From JAYENK01 sp034722035 (lineage in GTDB: Bacteria > Patescibacteriota > Patescibacteriia > Patescibacteriales > UBA12075): a DNA stretch of 28,778 bases. Location of the stretch: NCBI GenBank assembly GCA_034722035.1, contig JAYENK010000047.1, positions 1-28,778 of the forward strand, read 5' to 3'. The notes beneath the pieces were generated by a model. It worked only from the letters and a program-made list of their open reading frames with translations. It searched no databases and was not told the DNA's origin. A program made the translations under genes and the position numbers. Of this stretch, positions 24,930 through 28,778 are shown one piece after another. Every line of letters begins with the position of its first letter. Position 1 is the stretch's first letter.

Positions 24930-25205
24930 TTAACCAATAAATTCTTTTTTTGTATCTTCCGGAAGAACCTTATTCTGCTCATCAATTGCTTCTTGCTTTA
25001 GAGCTTCTACCGTTTGCTCTATGTTTTTCGTATTTGACCACAACCAGACTCCTCTTCGAGTGTACCTGTTTTTCTTTTTTATATCGTCTTTAAACAATTC
25101 ATCAGCCAGATCCTTAATAACTTCGTAATCGTCGCCCATTTCTTCAATGACATTAGTCTGATTGATGGCTTCGTTATTTTTTTGTAAATTGTCCTCAATT
25201 CCCAT
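24930..25205 (-). CDS. Small acidic hypothetical protein
   Basis: The 91-residue protein is not recognised. It has an acidic N-terminal half (IEEMGDDYEVIKDLADELF). A basic centre, KKKNRYTRRGVWLWSN, is followed by a helical C-terminus (IEQTVEALKQEAIDEQ). No membrane helix or cysteine is present. A minus-strand TATAAT (25212-25217) ends only six bases before the ATG, so transcription could begin at or next to the start codon, giving a leaderless message; the -35 region is poor. It is convergent with the zinc-finger gene and shares its terminator. An interaction between the two is possible from position only. Confidence 0.6.
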   Translation of the reverse strand: MGIEDNLQKNNEAINQTNVIEEMGDDYEVIKDLADELFKDDIKKKNRYTRRGVWLWSNTKNIEQTVEALKQEAIDEQNKVLPEDTKKEFIG

Positions 25206-25250
25206 AATTTTATTATATTAATATTTAATACATTAATCTTAACCTAATAA

Positions 25251-25391
25251 TTAATATTTGTAAATTCCGGATTTAGCATATTTTTTCACTAACTCGGAAA
25301 AAACACTAGTCTCAAAAACAGTGCCAATGATCTCTTGCTGTAGCTCTTTAAGCCACAGCATCTACATAAGGCCAGTATCATAAACTAAAAG
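25251..25391 (-). pseudogene. Decayed C-terminal fragment resembling an AAA_14/DUF4143 ATPase
   Basis: The only coding-like signal in the roughly 370-base gap 25206-25573 is on the minus strand. A frame from about 25391 reads LLVYDTGLM, then a stop (TAG at 25362-25364). It then continues from an ATG at 25361 for 36 residues (GTVFETSVFSELVKKYAK...) to a TAA at 25251. 'YDTGL' followed by 'G-x-FET-x-VFSEL-x-K' is the order seen in DUF4143 domains of bacterial ATPases. The internal stop, missing ATPase part and short length suggest a remnant. The remainder of the gap is AT-rich, with nothing else I can support. Confidence 0.4.
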
Positions 25392-25470
25392 CAAAGTCAA
25401 GTTTACTAAAAATAAAACTAAAATTAAACTAAATCTTAAAATAAGTTAAAAATATCAAAATTTATTGAAA

Positions 25471-25524
25471 TTATGTATATTTCAATCTTGGACTAACCAC
25501 GGCAACTGCATAATTATTTTTCAT
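25471..25524 (-). other. Very short ORF with a Shine-Dalgarno-like site
   Basis: An ATG at 25524 is preceded by AAGGTGG with a six-base gap. It opens 17 codons (MKNNYAVAVVSPRLKYT) ending in TAA. It lies 50 bases downstream of the tRNA-Leu gene on the same strand. The site is notable because few genes here have such a sequence. The peptide matches nothing I know and may be chance. Confidence 0.2.
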
Positions 25525-25573
25525 AAAATTCCACCTTGTTTAATGTATATATATTTTAAATGATCCGTTCTAG

Positions 25574-25655
25574 TGCGGACGGTGGGAATCGAACCCACAC
25601 ACCTTACGGCACTAGCTCCTAAGGCTAGCGTGTCTACCAATTCCACCACGTCCGC
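25574..25655 (-). tRNA. tRNA-Leu(UAG)
   Basis: The minus strand folds as a tRNA of 82 bases. The acceptor stem GCGGACG pairs with CGTCCGC and is followed by discriminator A at 25574. The D arm contains GGTAGA. The anticodon arm CTAGC/GCTAG encloses the loop CTTAGGA with anticodon TAG (25619-25621), reading CUN leucine codons. There is a long variable arm as in leucine tRNAs, and a T arm with TTCGATT. The CCA end is not encoded. Confidence 0.96.
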
Positions 25656-25671
25656 ATTGTCCATGCTCCTA

Positions 25672-25700
25672 TTTTTAGCTTAATTTTCAAATTTTGTCAA
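25672..25700 (-). promoter_or_regulatory. Predicted promoter of tRNA-Leu
   Basis: On the minus strand a consensus TTGACA (25695-25700) and a -10-like TAAAAA (25672-25677) are 17 bases apart. Initiation near 25665 would leave a leader of about ten bases before the tRNA 5' end. It overlaps the back of the rightward promoter at 25706-25714. Confidence 0.55.
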
Positions 25701-25705
25701 CTTTG

Positions 25706-25714
25706 TGGTATAAT
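25706..25714 (+). promoter_or_regulatory. Extended -10 promoter for the small membrane protein gene
   Basis: TGGTATAAT fits the extended -10 consensus TGnTATAAT, which can work with a weak -35 (TTCAAA at 25686-25691, 17-base spacing). The transcript would have a leader of about 110 bases that contains the repeat at 25720-25794. Confidence 0.5.
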
Positions 25715-25719
25715 ATTAC

Positions 25720-25794
25720 AAGGATACAAATCACAAATTACAAACTGTTTGTTTATTTTAATTTGAGCTTTGTTTGTTTCTTGTACCTTGTATC
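25720..25794 (+). repeat. Imperfect inverted repeat of ACAA words in the leader
   Basis: The left part has GATACAA, ACAA and ACAAAC. The right part has GTTTGT, TTGT and TTGTATC in mirrored order, so a long stem with internal loops can form in the leader RNA of the small membrane protein gene. The iterated ACAA word suggests that repeat expansion produced it. Confidence 0.5.
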
Positions 25795-25831
25795 TTAAAA
25801 TATAGATTTTTATAATTATAAAAATGAATTT

Positions 25832-26194
25832 ATGTCTGAAGAAAACAATTCAATTCAAGAACAAAAAACAAAAGAGCCAAGCAAGAAACCAATCAATGAC
25901 AACCGGTTATGTGCAATCCTTGCCTATTTACTCCTGGGTATTGTCTGGTATTTTGCGGATAACAAAATCAAAAAAAATGAATTTGCCAAATTTCATGTCA
26001 AACAAGCGATTGTTTTAATTATTGTCAGTCTTGTCGGTTCAATTGGCCTAGGCATAACGATTCTTGCCTGGCTCATTCCTTTGTATCAAATTGCAATCTT
26101 TGTTCTGGTTATGATTGGTATCTACAATGCCTACTCCGGCAAAAAAGAAGAGTTGCCGGTAATCGGAAAATTCTCTGACAAAATTAATATCTAA
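25832..26194 (+). CDS. Small DUF4870/Tic20-like membrane protein
   Basis: The 120-residue protein has a polar N-terminus (about 1-22) and three or four membrane helices (about 27-42, 60-80, 82-105). The block EFAKFHVKQAIVLIIV resembles the conserved 'FH-x-xQ' region of DUF4870/Tic20-like proteins, small bacterial membrane proteins of unknown role. No Shine-Dalgarno sequence is visible. An ATG eight bases upstream is in another frame. The ppsA start follows 50 bases after its stop without a clear terminator, so some readthrough is likely. Confidence 0.75.
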   Translation: MSEENNSIQEQKTKEPSKKPINDNRLCAILAYLLLGIVWYFADNKIKKNEFAKFHVKQAIVLIIVSLVGSIGLGITILAWLIPLYQIAIFVLVMIGIYNAYSGKKEELPVIGKFSDKINI

Positions 26195-26244
26195 ATTATT
26201 ATATAATAAAGAAAACAAATTTTGAATTAATTTTTAATTAAAAT

Positions 26245-28641
26245 ATGCCAAAAAAACCTTTCATTAAATTCTTTAGCGAACTTGGAATAAAAGATGTTCC
26301 ACAAGTAGGAGGCAAGAACGCTTCGCTTGGTGAAATGTACCAAAAATTAACCAATAAAGGCGTGCGTGTACCCAATGGCTTTGCGACTACTGCCTATGCC
26401 TATGACTATTTAATGGAGCAAGCCGGCCTTAAAAAAGAAATTAAAAAAATTCTTAAAGGTCTTGATACGCGCAATGTTAACGATTTAATGAAGCGTAGCG
26501 CCAAAGTCAGAAAAACAATCCTTAAGGCAGAATTTCCAAAAGAAATTGAAGATGCAATACAAAGCGCTTATATTAAATTAAGTAAAAATTATAAAACGAA
26601 AGCGACTGACATAGCGGTACGCTCTTCTGCTACCGCCGAAGACTTACCCGATGCTTCGTTTGCCGGTCAACAAGACACATATTTGAATATTCAGGGCAGT
26701 GAACACATAATCGAGGCTGTACACAGATGCATTGCTTCGCTTTTTACCACCCGCGCGATCTCTTACCGGGTTGACAAAGGCTTTGATCATTTCAAAATTG
26801 CCTTATCGGTCGGCGTACAAAAAATGGCCAGAAGTGATTTAGCATCATCCGGTGTGATGTTTTCGATTGATACAGAATCAGGTTTTAAAAACGCGGTTTT
26901 AATTAATTCAATCTACGGACTAGGTGAAAACATCGTGCAAGGCAAAGTGAATCCTGATGAATTTTTTGTTTTCAAACCGACTAAAGCAATAATCAGCCGC
27001 CGTATCGGGCGCAAGCGACTCAAAATGGTTTATAATAAAGATCCAAAAAATCCGGTCAAGGACATTAAAGTTGCTTTAAAAGATCAAAAAAAACAGTCTA
27101 TTTCCGATGAACAGGTCATACAATTAGCTGAGTGGGCGATGTTAATTGAAAAACATTATAAGCGCCCAATGGATATGGAGTGGGCCCTGGACGGCAAAGA
27201 TAACAAATTATATATCATCCAAGCCCGACCCGAAACCGTTCAAAGTCAACGCGATGTTAATGTAATAGAAAACTATAAGCTGGAAAAGAAAGGCAAGCTC
27301 ATAATCTCTGGGCAAAGTGTTGGCAGTAAAATCGGAGTGGGCAAGGTAAACAAAATAATGGACGTAAAAGATATTTCCAAATTCAAGCCGGGCGAAGTAC
27401 TACTCACCGATATGACCGACCCGGACTGGGAACCGATTATGAAAATTGCCGGCGCTATCGTGACAGACAAAGGCGGACGGACTTGTCATGCCGCTATTAT
27501 CTCCCGCGAGATGGGTATTCCTTGCGTGGTTGGCACAAACACTGCCAGCACCAAAGTTAAACCCGGAGAAAAAGTGACTGTTTCTTGCGCTGAAGGTGAA
27601 GATGGCAATGTCTACGAAGGCGAACTTCCTTTTAAAATAAACAAAACTAATATTAAAAATCTTAAACGACCGAAAACTAAAATAATGATGAACGTAGGTG
27701 AACCAGACTTGGCTTTTGCTTCTTCTATGATTCCCAACGACGGTGTTGGTCTGGCCAGACTGGAATTTATCATAAACAATTCGATACAAATTCATCCTTT
27801 GGCTCTTATCAATTATAATAAAATTAAAGACGCTAAAGTAAAAAAGAAAATAGATAAGATTACTGTCGGTTACACCGACAAAAAACAATTTTTTATTGAT
27901 AAAATTGCTGAAGGTGTGGGCATGATTGCGGCCGCCTTTTATCCCAATGATGTTATTATACGTTTGTCCGACTTCAAAACCAACGAGTACGCGCAGTTGC
28001 TCGGCGGAGCCGAATATGAACCGGTTGAATCTAACCCAATGATCGGCTGGCGCGGAGCGAGCCGTTATTATTCACCGGAATTTTTGCCGGCTTTCCGCCT
28101 GGAATGTGAGGGATTTAAAAAAGTACGCGATGAAATGGGACTAAGTAATCTAAAAATAATGATTCCGTTCTGCCGTACTATTGAAGAAGGCAAGCGCGTT
28201 AAAAGTATCATGGCCGAACATGGACTCAAGCGTGGCAAGAACGGATTGGATGTTTATGTGATGGCGGAGATCCCAACCAATATTGTACTCGCGCACGAAT
28301 TTGCCAAGCACTTTGACGGCTTTTCGATCGGCTCAAACGATTTAACTCAGCTGACTCTTGGCATCGACCGTGATGCCTCCGGCACGCTTGAGGTAGCCGG
28401 TGTTTCCAATGAAAAAAACGAATCAGTCAAAACGCTGGTCCGCTATTTAATCGATGTTGGCAAGGAAACCGGTACTAAGGTCGGAATTTGTGGTCAAGCT
28501 CCATCCGATTTCCCCGATTTTGCCACTTTTTTGGTAGAGTGCGGAATCGATTCAATTTCTTTAATCCCTGACACTGTAATCAAAACCACAATTGCAGTCA
28601 ATAAAAGAGAAGAAGAGCTCAAGAAAAAATGTAAAAAATAA
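26245..28641 (+). CDS. ppsA: Phosphoenolpyruvate synthase
   Basis: PEP synthase converts pyruvate, ATP and water to PEP, AMP and phosphate, the entry to gluconeogenesis. The 798 residues match the E. coli length (792). The N-terminal ATP-grasp domain starts with VGGKNASLGEM (22-32) and contains AVRSSATAEDLPDASFAGQQ. The swivelling phosphohistidine domain has GGRTCHAAIISREMG with H415. The C-terminal PEP/pyruvate barrel has GWRGASRYY, the NDLTQLTLGIDRD loop and the catalytic cysteine C749 in CGQAPSD. All three domains are complete, so it should be active. The alternative, pyruvate phosphate dikinase, is larger (about 870-900) and differs in these motifs. No Shine-Dalgarno sequence precedes the ATG. 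Confidence 0.95.
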   Translation: MPKKPFIKFFSELGIKDVPQVGGKNASLGEMYQKLTNKGVRVPNGFATTAYAYDYLMEQAGLKKEIKKILKGLDTRNVNDLMKRSAKVRKTILKAEFPKEIEDAIQSAYIKLSKNYKTKATDIAVRSSATAEDLPDASFAGQQDTYLNIQGSEHIIEAVHRCIASLFTTRAISYRVDKGFDHFKIALSVGVQKMARSDLASSGVMFSIDTESGFKNAVLINSIYGLGENIVQGKVNPDEFFVFKPTKAIISRRIGRKRLKMVYNKDPKNPVKDIKVALKDQKKQSISDEQVIQLAEWAMLIEKHYKRPMDMEWALDGKDNKLYIIQARPETVQSQRDVNVIENYKLEKKGKLIISGQSVGSKIGVGKVNKIMDVKDISKFKPGEVLLTDMTDPDWEPIMKIAGAIVTDKGGRTCHAAIISREMGIPCVVGTNTASTKVKPGEKVTVSCAEGEDGNVYEGELPFKINKTNIKNLKRPKTKIMMNVGEPDLAFASSMIPNDGVGLARLEFIINNSIQIHPLALINYNKIKDAKVKKKIDKITVGYTDKKQFFIDKIAEGVGMIAAAFYPNDVIIRLSDFKTNEYAQLLGGAEYEPVESNPMIGWRGASRYYSPEFLPAFRLECEGFKKVRDEMGLSNLKIMIPFCRTIEEGKRVKSIMAEHGLKRGKNGLDVYVMAEIPTNIVLAHEFAKHFDGFSIGSNDLTQLTLGIDRDASGTLEVAGVSNEKNESVKTLVRYLIDVGKETGTKVGICGQAPSDFPDFATFLVECGIDSISLIPDTVIKTTIAVNKREEELKKKCKK

Positions 28642-28647
28642 TAGCCC

Positions 28648-28676
28648 TTGCTTAATTTAAGTTCCTGCGCTATAAT
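28648..28676 (+). promoter_or_regulatory. Predicted promoter of the next gene at the right edge
   Basis: TTGCTT (28648-28653) and a perfect TATAAT (28671-28676) are 17 bases apart. Transcription would begin near 28683, just before a GC-rich stem, and run into the ATG at 28762. Confidence 0.6.
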
Positions 28677-28684
28677 GTTCAAAT

Positions 28685-28720
28685 GCTCCCCACTACGCCT
28701 ATCGGCTACGCGGGGCAAGC
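28685..28720 (+). repeat. GC-rich stem-loop at the predicted 5' end of the right-edge transcript
   Basis: CCCC (28688-28691) pairs with GGGG (28712-28715), flanked by GC pairs (28685-28686 with 28719-28720). It encloses a GCC/GGC stem with a four-base loop (28700-28703). No T-run follows in either direction, so it is not a standard terminator. It would sit at about +3 of the transcript. Confidence 0.5.
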
Positions 28721-28761
28721 TCAACAAAAAATATAAATAACAAATTTTAAATCACTAAAAA

Positions 28762-28778
28762 ATGCCAAATATTAAATC
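28762..28778 (+). CDS. First codons of a gene cut by the window edge
   Basis: An ATG at 28762 opens a frame (MPNIK) that continues out of the window. The upstream promoter and leader support a gene here. Its identity cannot be told. Confidence 0.4.

Noticed and set aside
27400..27888. 162-codon open frame on the minus strand
   Set aside because: It lies wholly inside ppsA, whose sequence is conserved across all its motifs. The antisense product has no recognisable features.
1..28778. CRISPR array, prophage or classical defence operon
   Set aside because: No regularly spaced direct repeats, phage structural genes or recognised defence genes are visible.

Overview
The window reads as a piece of the chromosome of a Candidate Phyla Radiation bacterium (Patescibacteria; a Parcubacteria-like lineage is my inference). 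The DNA is AT-rich. Genes are tightly packed, many start without a Shine-Dalgarno sequence, and the mix of genes (FtsH, a four-domain S1 protein, PilB, ComM, bactofilin, archaeal-type UMP kinase, translin, PEP synthase) is typical of that group. TGA is a genuine stop: the amino-acid permease ends on the TGA of an ATGA overlap. This excludes the TGA=Gly code of Gracilibacteria and Absconditabacteria.

Layout. Positions 1-48 hold the first codons of a leftward gene, possibly an IS30-type transposase. A promoter at 142-170 drives rightward uvrA (276-3176). Everything from 3350 to 17072 is leftward and, in transcription order, forms three blocks. The first is a single-TM protein, gyrA and a thioredoxin-fold lipoprotein, closed by a terminator at 12805-12831. 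The second is an S1-domain protein and ftsH, closed by a long hairpin at 9474-9538. The third is a membrane protein, pilB, a translin-family protein, an amino-acid permease, a cation/proton antiporter and a small phosphoesterase. A rightward pair follows (17287-18376): a bactofilin and a degenerate diacylglycerol-kinase-like protein. It meets a leftward block that runs from 24491 down to 18373: UMP kinase, MFS transporter, comM, solute-binding lipoprotein, cysteine-rich two-TM protein and RodZ-like protein. Two convergent genes of 91 codons share a terminator at 24885-24923. The right end holds a decayed DUF4143-like fragment, tRNA-Leu(UAG), a small membrane protein, ppsA, and the promoter and first codons of another gene.

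Themes. Several genes concern the cell envelope and DNA uptake: PilB, the VirB2-like protein, RodZ-like, bactofilin, ComM and the secreted lipoproteins. Others are housekeeping (UvrA, GyrA, FtsH, S1, UMP kinase, PEP synthase). I see no CRISPR array, no recognised defence operon and no prophage. The most distinctive items are: a translin/TRAX-like protein that keeps the three acidic residues of the TRAX nuclease site; a bactofilin paired with a DAGK-fold protein that has lost its catalytic motifs; an orphan ZAS-type zinc-finger mini-protein with the best promoter and ribosome-binding site in the window; a GILT-like lipoprotein; and several structured intergenic repeats.
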